From Phycisphaerales bacterium UBA7812 (GTDB lineage Bacteria; Planctomycetota; Phycisphaerae; Phycisphaerales; UBA1924): 63,400 nucleotides of DNA. A model generated the notes under the pieces. It was not told the DNA's origin and made no database searches. It saw nothing but the letters and a program-made list of their open reading frames with translations. The first letter of the stretch is position 1; the number at the start of each line of letters is the position of its first letter. The translations under genes were made by a program, and so were the position numbers. Below, in pieces: positions 33,764-42,133 of this stretch. The stretch is from assembly GCA_002480345.1 (NCBI GenBank), contig DLBY01000168.1:3016-66415 (forward strand), written 5' to 3'.

Positions 33764-34654
33764 ATGCCCAGCAAGACCAGCACCCGCCGCCACTCGGGCG
33801 GCCGCACCACCAAGACCACCCGCCGAACCACGACCAAATCGAGCGCGAAACCCGCCTCGAAACGCACCACCTCCAAGACCTCACCCAAGAAGACCAAGAC
33901 CACCACCGCCAAGAAGGCCACCAAGAAGACCCCCGCCCGCAAGACCGCGACCAAGAGCACGGCCCGCAAGACCACGGCCCGCAAGCCCGCCGCGAAGAAG
34001 AGCGTCGCGAAGAGCTCGACGGCCAAGAAGACCACCGCTCGCAAGAGCCCCGCGCGGAAGGTCGCCGGCAAGACCACGAGCCGCAAGACCACCGCCCGCA
34101 AGTCGCCCGCCCGCAAGACCACCGCGAAGGCGACGACCGCCCGCAAGAGCCCGGCCCGCAAGACTGCCAGCAAGACTGCCAGCAAGACCACCGGGCGTAA
34201 GACCACCAACGCCCGCAAGACCACCACCCGCAAGGTCAGCGGCCGCAAGGTCACCGCTCGCAAGAGCACCACCACCCCCAAGAAGAACACCAAGACCGCC
34301 AAGAACACCAAGACCGCGGCGAAGAAGAACACCGCTCGCAAGAGCCCCGCCCGCAAGACCGCGACCAAGAGCACGGCCCGCAAGACCACCGCCCGCAAGG
34401 TCGCCAACAAGACCACGGGCCGCAAGACGACCGCTCGCAAGACCACGGGCCGCAAGCCCGCCGCGAAGAAGAGCGTCGCCCGCACCACCACGGCGCGCAA
34501 GTCCGCGCCCAAGAAGAACACCGTAAAGAAGAGCAGCACCCGCAAGACGGGCGTGAAGCGCACCACTGCGAAGCGCACGACCCGCTCGACCAAGTCGGTC
34601 GTGGGCCGCATCGGCTCGTCGAACCGCTCGAGCGCGAACCGTCGCGCCGCCTGA
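33764..34654 (+). CDS. lysine-rich histone H1-like nucleoid protein
   Basis: A 296-residue, extremely basic protein made of Lys, Thr, Arg, Ala and Ser, without a folded domain. It consists of degenerate repeats such as TTARKSPARKTA and KKTTARKSPARK. A longer block, SPARKTATKSTARKTTARK, recurs near residue 210 with a near copy near residue 58. This composition matches the C-terminal tails of eukaryotic histone H1 and bacterial Hc1/AlgP-like proteins, so it very likely binds DNA electrostatically and compacts the nucleoid. A good ribosome site, AGGAGA, lies 7 bases before the ATG, and a strong terminator follows the stop. The DNA itself is repetitive, which makes length changes by recombination likely. 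The long open frames on the opposite strand are composition artefacts. Confidence 0.9.
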   Translation: MPSKTSTRRHSGGRTTKTTRRTTTKSSAKPASKRTTSKTSPKKTKTTTAKKATKKTPARKTATKSTARKTTARKPAAKKSVAKSSTAKKTTARKSPARKVAGKTTSRKTTARKSPARKTTAKATTARKSPARKTASKTASKTTGRKTTNARKTTTRKVSGRKVTARKSTTTPKKNTKTAKNTKTAAKKNTARKSPARKTATKSTARKTTARKVANKTTGRKTTARKTTGRKPAAKKSVARTTTARKSAPKKNTVKKSSTRKTGVKRTTAKRTTRSTKSVVGRIGSSNRSSANRRAA

Positions 34655-34676
34655 CCCGACCCAGCGCATCGCACAC

Positions 34677-34706
34677 AAAAGCCCCGGCCTGTGCCGGGGC
34701 TTTTTT
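34677..34706. terminator. strong Rho-independent terminator, usable both ways
   Basis: AAAAGCCCCGGC-CTGT-GCCGGGGCTTTTTT forms an 8-bp G+C stem extended by A-T pairs and ends in six T residues. It sits between the rightward histone-like gene (stop at 34654) and the leftward aminotransferase gene (stop at 34740). Confidence 0.93.
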
Positions 34707-34739
34707 CGTGCCATCATGTCGCCGTCGGGCCCGCGAGGA

Positions 34740-35978
34740 TCACCCCGCCGCGGACCCCGCGACCCCGCCTCGCACGGAGGTGGACCCCGCGTGATCGCGG
34801 AGGTACCCCACCACCGAATCGACGACATGCTGCTTCTGCTCGTCGGTCAGCTCGGGATACACCGGCAGGGCGATCGTCTCGCGCGCCGCGGCCTCGGACT
34901 CCGGGAGCGTGCCCTCGGGCTGGTTGAGCCACGCGAAGCACGCCTGCATGTGCAGCGGGACGGGGTAGTACACCTCCGTCCCGATGTTCTTCGAACCAAG
35001 GTGTGCGCGCAGGTCGTCGCGCAGGTCCGCCGGAACGCGGATCACATACTGGTTGTAGATGTGCCGCGCGCCGTCCACCGCGGGCGCCGGTGTGCGCAGC
35101 GGGAGGTCCCCCCCGGCGCCCAGCGGGGTCGCGGTTGTCCGGGCGCCCGCGTCGGCGAACGCCTTGTCGTAGAACGCCGCGTTGGCGCGCCGCCCCTCGT
35201 GCCACGCCTCGAGCGAGCGGAGCTTGACGCGCAGCACCGCCGCCTGGATCGCGTCGAGCCTCGAGTTGAGCCCCAGCATCGCGTGGTAGTACTTGGGCTC
35301 CATCCCGTGGACGCGGAGGAGCTTGAGGCGGTGCGCCGTCTCGTCGTCGTTGGTGGTGACGAGCCCGCCCTCGCCGAACCCGCCCAGGTTCTTGGAGGGG
35401 AAGAAGCTGAAGCAGCCCGCGTCGCCCCGGGTGCCCGCCATCGCGCCGGTCTCGTCTTTCGAGCCGATCGCCTGCGCCGCGTCCTCGATCAGCGGGACGC
35501 CGAACTCGTCGGCGATCTCGCGATAGACCGTCATATCCACGCACTGCCCGAACAGGTGGACCGGCATGATCGCGGCGAGGTTCTCGGTGTTCCGCGCCGC
35601 CTCGCGGGTCTTCTCGGGGTCCATGTTGTAGGTGACGGGGTCGATGTCGACATAGACCGGGAACGCGCCGAGCCGCGCCGTCGAGCCGCCCGTCGCGAAG
35701 AAGGTGTAGGAGGGGCAGAGGACGCGCCCGTTGTGCCCCCCGTTGCACCCGATATCGAGCGCCATGAGCGCGAGCAGGATCGCGTCGGAACCGGACCCGC
35801 ACCCGATCGCGTGTTTCGCGCCGGTGTAGGCCGCGAGTTCCTCCTCCAGCGCCGTGACATTGGGCCCCAGCACGAACCACTGGGCGTCGCAGACCTCGTC
35901 GATCGCGGCGCGGATCTCCTCGCGGATCGGCGCGTACTGGGCCTTGAGGTCGAGCAGGGGGACGGTGATCTCGCTCAT
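34740..35978 (-). CDS. DegT/DnrJ/EryC1/StrS family sugar aminotransferase
   Basis: A 412-residue PLP-dependent aminotransferase that typically transfers an amino group to a nucleotide-linked keto sugar, making amino sugars for surface glycans. The supporting features are VPLLDLKAQYAPIREEIRAAI at the start, GCGSGSDAILLAL (59-71) in the cofactor site, IEDAAQAIGS (about 164-173), and CFSFFPSKNLGGFGEGG with the PLP-binding Lys196. The length and order of motifs are typical. The ATG at 35978 gives the family N-terminus. It faces the sulfotransferase operon across a roughly 220-base divergent region and opens the second polysaccharide block. The sugar cannot be named from sequence. Confidence 0.94.
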   Translation of the reverse strand: MSEITVPLLDLKAQYAPIREEIRAAIDEVCDAQWFVLGPNVTALEEELAAYTGAKHAIGCGSGSDAILLALMALDIGCNGGHNGRVLCPSYTFFATGGSTARLGAFPVYVDIDPVTYNMDPEKTREAARNTENLAAIMPVHLFGQCVDMTVYREIADEFGVPLIEDAAQAIGSKDETGAMAGTRGDAGCFSFFPSKNLGGFGEGGLVTTNDDETAHRLKLLRVHGMEPKYYHAMLGLNSRLDAIQAAVLRVKLRSLEAWHEGRRANAAFYDKAFADAGARTTATPLGAGGDLPLRTPAPAVDGARHIYNQYVIRVPADLRDDLRAHLGSKNIGTEVYYPVPLHMQACFAWLNQPEGTLPESEAAARETIALPVYPELTDEQKQHVVDSVVGYLRDHAGSTSVRGGVAGSAAG

Positions 35979-36197
35979 AAGTCTCTTTCTTGATTCGGGC
36001 TGGATTCGGGTCAGTCCGGACCGCAATGCTAAGCCGCTCGCGGCGGCGGATCCCTCGCGATGCGCGCGCCCGCGCCGATGCGGGGTACCATCCCGGTTTC
36101 CGCGGCACGGTGCCCCATCTGACCCTGACGGAACCCGCATGCGCACGCCGACACAGCCCGCCTACACCGACGCGTCCCCGATCGGGTGGAGCACCTG

Positions 36198-37208
36198 ATG
36201 GCTGTGCCGCCGCTCGACCCGGACCGCGTGGTGCTGCATGTCGGGGTGCCCAAGAGCGCGACGACGACACTGCAGTTCAACCTCTTCGCGGACCTAGAGC
36301 GCGTGGTCTATCTGGGCAAGCCCTACGACCGCCCCGGGGTGCCCTACGAGTCCAACGCCGCGATCGCGGAACTGGTCGGGGCGCTCTGGACGCGGACCGA
36401 ACTCGAGTTCGATCGTGCGCACGCCGCGGAACTGCTCGAACGGGGGCTCCGCGACCGCCCGGGGATCGACGACCCGCGGTCCACGGTTGTCCTGAGCGAG
36501 GAAGCGCTGACCTGGGCGGGCGCGGCAGACCGCCTGGAGATCGCTCGCCGGTTGCGCCGCCTTTTCGGCCGCTGCCGGGTGCTGATCACGATCCGCGAGC
36601 AGCGGGCCGCGCTGCGGAGTTGCCACCGCTGGATGCATGCGCGTCGGCTCATCAACGAGCCCCACGACGCGTGGATCGCCCGATGCCTCGCGAGCGCAGG
36701 GCGGAGCGGATGCCCCGATGACTTCGCCGTGCGGCACTACCGGTTCGGCGCGCTGATCGAGGCGTACGCGCGCACCTTCGGGGACGATCGCGTGTCGGTC
36801 GTCGCGACCGAACAACTGCGGACCGATCCCGCTTCCGCGGCGAGCACGATCGCGTCGGTCCTGCCGTGTGACCAACAGGCGGTGCTCGAACGCCTCGAAT
36901 CCCGGTCGCCGCGCAACGCCTCGCCCGGTCGGCTCGGGACCGCCTACCAGCGTGCCGCCCGGAGGGGGCGCGCGCTGCGGGCCCGGCTGCTCACACGCGA
37001 TCCCGACTGGACCGACCCGCTCGCGCTCGCGGAACTGAACCACGGCGTGCACGGCGTCGCGATGCGCGCGCTCCGCGTCGTCGATCGGCCCCCGCGCCCC
37101 GCGTCCCGCGAGACCGACGCGGCCCTCGCGGCGTACTACCGGGACGACAACCGACTCGCGGCGGAACGCACGGGCCTGCCCCTGGGCGGGATGGGGTACG
37201 CAGTATGA
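36198..37208 (+). CDS. sulfotransferase-like protein
   Basis: A 336-residue cytoplasmic protein with the PAPS-dependent sulfotransferase fold. VVLHVGVPKSATTTLQ (about residues 11-26) is the 5'-phosphosulfate-binding loop. The segment RVLITIREQRAALRSCHRWMH (about 127-147) holds the Arg and Ser that bind the 3'-phosphate. No other domain is seen. The probable role is sulfation of a surface glycan or glycolipid. The ATG at 36198 is chosen because GTGGAG lies 6 bases upstream; a GTG four codons earlier is possible. The stop overlaps the next start (ATGA). It heads a seven-gene rightward unit of glycan synthesis and modification genes. Confidence 0.8.
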   Translation: MAVPPLDPDRVVLHVGVPKSATTTLQFNLFADLERVVYLGKPYDRPGVPYESNAAIAELVGALWTRTELEFDRAHAAELLERGLRDRPGIDDPRSTVVLSEEALTWAGAADRLEIARRLRRLFGRCRVLITIREQRAALRSCHRWMHARRLINEPHDAWIARCLASAGRSGCPDDFAVRHYRFGALIEAYARTFGDDRVSVVATEQLRTDPASAASTIASVLPCDQQAVLERLESRSPRNASPGRLGTAYQRAARRGRALRARLLTRDPDWTDPLALAELNHGVHGVAMRALRVVDRPPRPASRETDAALAAYYRDDNRLAAERTGLPLGGMGYAV

Positions 37209-37888
37209 GCGACCGCGAACCGGTCACGATCCTGCTCGCGCCGCCCGGATCTCGGGCGGAGGCGGTCGCGTGCGAGCTCGCGGGAGAGATGACCGACGCG
37301 GCGCGCGCGCTGGGCGACGAAGTCGCGAACCGGGACGGCATCGGGTTCTCGTTCGAGCGCGCGCGGACGCTCCGCGACGCGTGGCACGCGACCTCCCCGC
37401 CCGTGCTCTGGCACCCGGGGTTCGCGGCCTCGTCGCGGACCGACCCGCTCGTGATCGCGCGGCGCCTGCGCAGGCTTCTTCCCGGCGCGCGCGTCGCCGT
37501 GCTGATGGACGACCCCGTCGAGACGATCGCCCGCGTGCATGCGCTCGAACTCGGGCGGGCCGGGCGCGGCCCCGAGCTCGAGCGCTGGGTGCGCGCCCGG
37601 ACCCGCGTGGACCATTACCACGGCCGTGCGCCCGATTGGGCCCTCCGGGACGCGGACCCGCGCCCGCTCGCGGAAGCGTCTGCCCGCCTCTTTGGAGCGG
37701 AACGGCTCGCGCTGGTTCGGCTCGAAGATCCCGGGCGCACGCCGGTACCGGACTGGCTGGGCATCGGGGGACCCCGGTTCGCGGAGATTGTGGCGCGCAG
37801 CGCACGGTCCGGTGGGGCAAAGTCGCATGTCTCCGAGGGGGTTCGGCGCGCGCTCGAACCCTACTATGCCGGTTTGCCGGGATTCTGA
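37205..37888 (+). CDS. hypothetical protein coupled to the sulfotransferase
   Basis: A 227-residue cytoplasmic protein I cannot assign firmly. Its order resembles a shortened sulfotransferase: VTILLAPPGSRAEAVACELA near the start sits where the phosphosulfate loop would be, without the lysine. LLPGARVAVLMDDPVETIARVHALELG (about 91-117) resembles the 3'-phosphate-binding region (usually RDPVE). If related, it lacks key residues and may be an inactive partner of the enzyme encoded upstream. The four-base start/stop overlap supports paired synthesis. There is no signal peptide or membrane segment. The alternative is an unrelated Arg/Ala-rich protein. Confidence 0.6.
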   Translation: MSDREPVTILLAPPGSRAEAVACELAGEMTDAARALGDEVANRDGIGFSFERARTLRDAWHATSPPVLWHPGFAASSRTDPLVIARRLRRLLPGARVAVLMDDPVETIARVHALELGRAGRGPELERWVRARTRVDHYHGRAPDWALRDADPRPLAEASARLFGAERLALVRLEDPGRTPVPDWLGIGGPRFAEIVARSARSGGAKSHVSEGVRRALEPYYAGLPGF

Positions 37889-37940
37889 TGCGTCGCAGCC
37901 CAGACGCCTCGCCCCGGGGCCCCGCCGGGAGAGAACGCCC

Positions 37941-38780
37941 ATGACCACCGCGACGGCGAGCAGCGTCTACACCGCCTACACCGAGTTGCTGAAGCGCTCG
38001 TTGATGAACGAGCTCAACCCCGAGAACGGGCTGCGGATCTCGTACCTGCTGGAATGCATGGACACGAGCACGCCGTACGACCTGGACCGTGTCATCAACG
38101 CGACATCCCACGAACAAGGGAAGCTCGATGCGCTCGCGGCGGACCCCAACGGGCAGGGCAACTACCGGGAGCGGATCTTCGGGTTCCCGTTCACGATGAT
38201 CGGGCGGGCCCGCCTCGACCACCTCCAGCGGTGCGTGGAGACGGTGATCGAGGAGGGCGTTCCGGGCGACATGCTCGAAGCGGGCGTGTGGCGCGGCGGC
38301 GCGGTGATCCTGATGAAGGCGGTCGCGGACGCGCTGGGCGATACGGGGCGCCGGTTCTGGGTCGCGGACTCGTTCCGGGGGGTGCCGCCCCCCACTCTCG
38401 AGCAGGACGCGGGCGTGGACCTGTACCGGGACCCGTGCCTCGCGGTGCCGGTCGAGTTCGTGCGCGCCCATTTCGAGCGGTTCGGTGTGCTCGACGATCG
38501 GGTCGAGTTTCTCGAGGGGCTGTTCGCGGACACCCTCCCGACGGCGCCGGTCGAGCAGCTCAGCGTGTTGCGGGCCGACGGGGACCTGTACGAATCGACG
38601 ATGGATGTCCTGGTGTCGCTGTACGACAAGGTCTCGCCCGGGGGGTTCGTGATCATCGACGACTACGGCGCGCTCGAGTGCTGCGCCCGCGCGACGGAGG
38701 ACTTCCGGCGCGAGCGCGGGATCACGGATCCCATCGAGCGGATCGACTGGACGGGGGCGTTCTGGAGGAAATCGGGATGA
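37941..38780 (+). CDS. TylF/MycF family O-methyltransferase
   Basis: A 279-residue SAM-dependent methyltransferase of the TylF/MycF family, whose members O-methylate sugars. The supporting features are RIFGFPFTMIGRARLDHLQRCVETVIEEGVPGDMLEAGVWRGGAVILMKAV (about 78-128), which holds the SAM-binding acidic/glycine site, VADSFRGVPPP (about 141-151), and the metal-site acidic pair near VLRADGDLYESTMDVL and GGFVIIDDYGALECC. The ATG at 37941 has GGGAGAG upstream. The stop overlaps the start of a second methyltransferase (ATGA), so the two are made together. Sugar O-methylation of the local glycan is the natural reading. Confidence 0.9.
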   Translation: MTTATASSVYTAYTELLKRSLMNELNPENGLRISYLLECMDTSTPYDLDRVINATSHEQGKLDALAADPNGQGNYRERIFGFPFTMIGRARLDHLQRCVETVIEEGVPGDMLEAGVWRGGAVILMKAVADALGDTGRRFWVADSFRGVPPPTLEQDAGVDLYRDPCLAVPVEFVRAHFERFGVLDDRVEFLEGLFADTLPTAPVEQLSVLRADGDLYESTMDVLVSLYDKVSPGGFVIIDDYGALECCARATEDFRRERGITDPIERIDWTGAFWRKSG

Positions 38781-39790
38781 CCTCGGACGGAACCGTGCAA
38801 CACGACGGGGGCTCGCTGGGAGGCCTGTTCGGCGGGGGGCTGATGCCCGAGAGCGTGCTGTCGTTCAGGCCCGACCACCAGTCCGAGCAGATCGACTGGC
38901 AGGCGCTGACGCCCGCGGCGGCGTGGCTGACGGCGCTGCTGAAGCCGCGCCGGTTCGTGGAGCTGGGCACCTACGCGGGTGATTCGTACTGCGCGTTCTG
39001 CCAGGCGATGCGGGAGCAGGGCGTCTCGTGCGAGGCCTTCGCGGTGGACCTGTGGGAGGGCGACGAGCACACGGGCGCGTACGGCCCCGAGGTCCTGGCT
39101 CGTCTGCGGGACTATCACGACCCGCGGTACGGGCATTTCAGCCGCCTGATGCGGATGCGGTTCGACGACGCGCGCGAGACCTTCGAGGACGGCTCGGTCG
39201 ACCTGTTGCACATCGACGGGCTGCACACCTACGAGGCGGCGAGCCACGATTTTCGGAGCTGGCTCCCGAAGATGAGCCCCCGGGGCGTGGTGATCCTGCA
39301 CGACACGACGCCGCGGGAGCGAGGGTTCGGGGTGTACCGGCTCTGGGACGAGATCGAGCGGGAGTACGCGTGCTTCAACCTGCCCCATTCCAACGGGCTC
39401 GGGGTGGTGGTGCTGGACCCGGACGCGGCGCCGGACGGCATCGCCCGCGTGGCGCGGATGGACGAGGCGGCGCGGCGCCCGCTGCTGCTGGTGCTCAAGT
39501 CGCTGGGCGACCTGGTGATCGCGCACGCGAAAGAGCGGTTCCGCGCGGGTGAGCTGGAACGGCTCAAGGGGCGGTACCGCGAGCTGGAGTGGGCGGTCGA
39601 GGACCTTCGCCGGGGCCATCGATCGGAGTTGAGTGAGTTGCTACACTTGATCTGTGCGGAGTTTCCGGGCCTTTCGGAGCGTCTCGCGTCGATCGAGGAT
39701 CGGCTCCGCCGGGTCGAGGAAACCGCGGCGGGGGATGCCGCGGAGACCGCTTCGGACGCCGCGAATGTCGAGCAGACGGGCGGCGGGTGA
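38777..39790 (+). CDS. class I SAM-dependent methyltransferase with coiled-coil tail
   Basis: A 337-residue protein with an N-terminal Methyltransf_24-type domain. FVELGTYAGDSYCAFCQAM (about 60-78) is the SAM-binding motif. Then come CEAFAVDLWEGDEHTG, DLLHIDGLHTYEAASHDFRSWLPKMSPRGVVILHDT (about 142-177) with the acidic and His residues of the active site, and FGVYRLWDEI. Related proteins are common in glycan clusters. The last 100 residues are a helical, heptad-like region (LERLKGRYRELEWAVEDLRRGHRSE) that probably forms a coiled coil. Its start overlaps the stop of the TylF-type gene. It may methylate the glycan or cap its growth; the acceptor is unknown. Confidence 0.86.
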   Translation: MTSDGTVQHDGGSLGGLFGGGLMPESVLSFRPDHQSEQIDWQALTPAAAWLTALLKPRRFVELGTYAGDSYCAFCQAMREQGVSCEAFAVDLWEGDEHTGAYGPEVLARLRDYHDPRYGHFSRLMRMRFDDARETFEDGSVDLLHIDGLHTYEAASHDFRSWLPKMSPRGVVILHDTTPRERGFGVYRLWDEIEREYACFNLPHSNGLGVVVLDPDAAPDGIARVARMDEAARRPLLLVLKSLGDLVIAHAKERFRAGELERLKGRYRELEWAVEDLRRGHRSELSELLHLICAEFPGLSERLASIEDRLRRVEETAAGDAAETASDAANVEQTGGG

Positions 39791-39952
39791 ATCGGGTTTG
39801 GCACGATTCCGTGCGGCGTGGGGACCGATCGGAGAGTGCGAGCGTTGCGTGCGGCCGGGGGACGGTCGCGGGTTGATCGGTGCAGACCCCCGGGGCGGGC
39901 CCCGGGAGCGCACGGGCCTGGATGAGCCGGCTCGTCGGCGGATGTGGGACTG

Positions 39953-41416
39953 ATGAGGGACCTCCCGGATAAGACTCGGCTCGCGTGGACGCTTCTGAAG
40001 CGTGGTCGCGGGGTGCGCGGCAAGATCTCGGCGACGCGGTACATCACACGGCTCGCGGGTCGGTACATCGGTCGTCATGTCCCGGTGCTGGGCAGGCTGT
40101 TCAACCGCATGAGCGGGTGGGAGGACCTGCGCTCGGAGAGCACGAGCGACATCGACCAGCCCACGAACATCTACCGCCTGGAACTGCTGCAGTTCAAGCT
40201 CGCGAAGATCCCGGTGCGGGTGGACCCCTCGAGGCCCTACACGCTGAACTTCTTCCTGCCCACGATCGACCCGCTGGTGATCTTCGGGGGTTATATCGCG
40301 GCGCTGAACCTCGTCAAGACGCTGCTGGACGAGGGGCACCGGGTGCGGCTGATCAGCTGCGAGCCCACGCTGACGAGCATGTCGGCGCTCGAGTCGGCGA
40401 TGGAGAAGAACCGCCTGCTGCGCGAGGTGCTCCCCCGCTGCGAGGTGCACCTGCGGAACGACCGGACCAAGGCGATCCCGTTCGGGCCCGAGGACGAGTT
40501 CCTGAGCTATTCGTGGGAGACCACGCGCCACGCGCACTCGGTCGCCCAGCAGGTCAACGGGAAGAAGGTCGTCTTCCTGATCCAGGAGTTCGAGCCCATC
40601 TTCCATCCGCTCGACAGCGTGCACTTCCTCGCGGCGGAGACCTACACGCTGCCCCACTTCGCGCTGTTCAACTCGCGGCTGCTGCGTGATTTCTTCAAGG
40701 GACAGAAGCTCGGGGTCTTCCGGGACGACAACCCCGACCCCGAGGGCTCGCACGCGTACTTCTCGCACGCGATCACGGAATTCAGCCCGCCCTCGCGGGA
40801 GGACCTGGTCAACCGGACGACGCGGAAGGTGCTGTTCTACGCGAGGCCCGAATCGCACGCGGGGCGCAACCTGTTCGAGATCGGGGTGATGGCCCTCAAC
40901 GCCGCGATCGAGGCGGGCGTCTTCGATGAGCGGTGGACCTTCACGGGGATCGGGAGCATGTCGCTGTCGGGTCACCTCGCGCTCAAGCACGGACGGAAGC
41001 TGGAGATGGCCAAGCGGATGCCGCTGGACGAGTACCAGCGGTTCGTCTCGGGGCACGATGTCGGGCTGTGCCTGATGTACGCGCCGCACCCGAGCGTGCC
41101 CCCGTTCGAGTTCGCGTCGGCGGGCCTCCCCACGGTGACGACGAGTTTCGCGAATCGCCCGGTGGAGGCGATGCGTTCGATCACGCCCAACCTGTTCGCG
41201 GCCGAGCCCACGATCGCGTCGATCGTCGGTTCGATGGAAGAAGCCGCGGCGCGGGCGGACGATATCGATGCCCGGATCGCGGGCGCCCATTTCGAGAAGG
41301 TGTGCTCATGGAATCAGAGCTTCGATCACGCGTTGATCAGCCGGTTGCCGTTCCGGTCCCCGAAGGAAACCCCGAGCGTGAGCGTCCCCGCCAGAGCACT
41401 CGCGGCGAGAATCTGA
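39953..41416 (+). CDS. WsaF-like family 4 glycosyltransferase
   Basis: A 487-residue glycosyltransferase resembling the rhamnosyltransferase WsaF that builds S-layer glycans. The N-terminal half contains LNFFLPTIDPLVIFGGYIAALNLVKTLLDEGHRVRLISC (about 97-135). The donor half contains KVLFYARPESHAGRNLFEIGVMAL (about 288-311) and the late HDVGLCLMYAPHPSVPPFEFASAGLPTVTTSF region, with the P-P-x-E-x-x-A-x-G-x-P motif that binds the nucleotide sugar. A start at ATG 39953 is used; a GTG three codons upstream is the alternative. Its last 109 bases overlap the next gene in another frame. Rhamnose transfer would fit the RfbA gene nearby, but the donor is inferred. Confidence 0.88.
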   Translation: MRDLPDKTRLAWTLLKRGRGVRGKISATRYITRLAGRYIGRHVPVLGRLFNRMSGWEDLRSESTSDIDQPTNIYRLELLQFKLAKIPVRVDPSRPYTLNFFLPTIDPLVIFGGYIAALNLVKTLLDEGHRVRLISCEPTLTSMSALESAMEKNRLLREVLPRCEVHLRNDRTKAIPFGPEDEFLSYSWETTRHAHSVAQQVNGKKVVFLIQEFEPIFHPLDSVHFLAAETYTLPHFALFNSRLLRDFFKGQKLGVFRDDNPDPEGSHAYFSHAITEFSPPSREDLVNRTTRKVLFYARPESHAGRNLFEIGVMALNAAIEAGVFDERWTFTGIGSMSLSGHLALKHGRKLEMAKRMPLDEYQRFVSGHDVGLCLMYAPHPSVPPFEFASAGLPTVTTSFANRPVEAMRSITPNLFAAEPTIASIVGSMEEAAARADDIDARIAGAHFEKVCSWNQSFDHALISRLPFRSPKETPSVSVPARALAARI

Positions 41417-42096
41417 TCATCTCGATCCACATCCCGAAGACCGCGGGCACGACGCTGGCGTCAATCCTCGATTACGCCGTCAGCCGGCAGATCCTGTACG
41501 ACTACGACGACCAGATCATCCCCAAGGACCCCGAGCAGATCCGCGACATCGCGTGGCTGATCGAGCGGTTCAAGGTGATCCACGGGCACTTCCACTACTC
41601 CAAGTACGCGGAGATCTTCCCCGAGGCGCGGTATGTGACGGTGCTGCGCGACCCGGTGGAGCGGACGATCTCCAACTACTTCCACCTGATGCGCAGCAAG
41701 GACATGAGCAAGTTCGCCTACCGGCGCATCGTCGAGGACGGGCTCGACATCGTCGGGTTCAGCAAGCTCGGCAACATGCGCAAGGCGCAGAGCATCTATC
41801 TCAACGGCGCCGACCTCGACCGCTTCGCGGTCGTCGGGATGACCGAGGACATGCCCGCGACGGTCAAGCTGATCCGCAAGATCCTCGGTCTCGCGGCCTA
41901 TCACCCGACCATGCTCGGGCGCATGGGGTTCGTGCCCAAGACCAATGTCGGGTACGGGCGGCTGCTCGCGCAGTTCAAGCACGGGTTCGTCACCCCCTCG
42001 GTCCGCGCCAAGATCCGCGAGAACATCGCGCCGGACTGGGAGCTCTATTGCAAGGCGAAGGAACGGTTCGAGGCGCTCAAGAAAGAGCACCTCTGA
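41308..42096 (+). CDS. sulfotransferase family 2-like protein
   Basis: A 262-residue protein with a clear sulfotransferase fold: ISIHIPKTAGTTLASILDY (about 38-56) is the PAPS-binding loop, and YVTVLRDPVERTISNYFHLM (about 108-127) binds the 3'-phosphate. The rest is helical. About 35 residues precede the domain, and they are encoded within the 3' end of the WsaF-like gene (109-base overlap, different frame). The ATG at 41308 has AAGG 7 bases upstream, so the overlap seems genuine. A likely role is sulfation of the polymer made by the neighbouring glycosyltransferases. Confidence 0.88.
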   Translation: MESELRSRVDQPVAVPVPEGNPERERPRQSTRGENLIISIHIPKTAGTTLASILDYAVSRQILYDYDDQIIPKDPEQIRDIAWLIERFKVIHGHFHYSKYAEIFPEARYVTVLRDPVERTISNYFHLMRSKDMSKFAYRRIVEDGLDIVGFSKLGNMRKAQSIYLNGADLDRFAVVGMTEDMPATVKLIRKILGLAAYHPTMLGRMGFVPKTNVGYGRLLAQFKHGFVTPSVRAKIRENIAPDWELYCKAKERFEALKKEHL

Positions 42097-42133
42097 GCGA
42101 TCCCGCCCCCCGCGGCGAGGAGGACCAGGCGCG

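Noticed and set aside
33685..34828. Two open frames of over 300 codons on the strand opposite the histone-like gene.
   Set aside because: They mirror the AAG/ACC/CGC repeats of the basic protein, giving Val/Leu/Arg-rich or Gly/Ala/Leu-rich text without domains. The sense gene has a good ribosome site and terminator.
33522..36197. DnaA boxes expected if an origin lies here.
   Set aside because: I found no clear TTATCCACA-like cluster in the two divergent gaps, so I do not annotate an origin as a feature.
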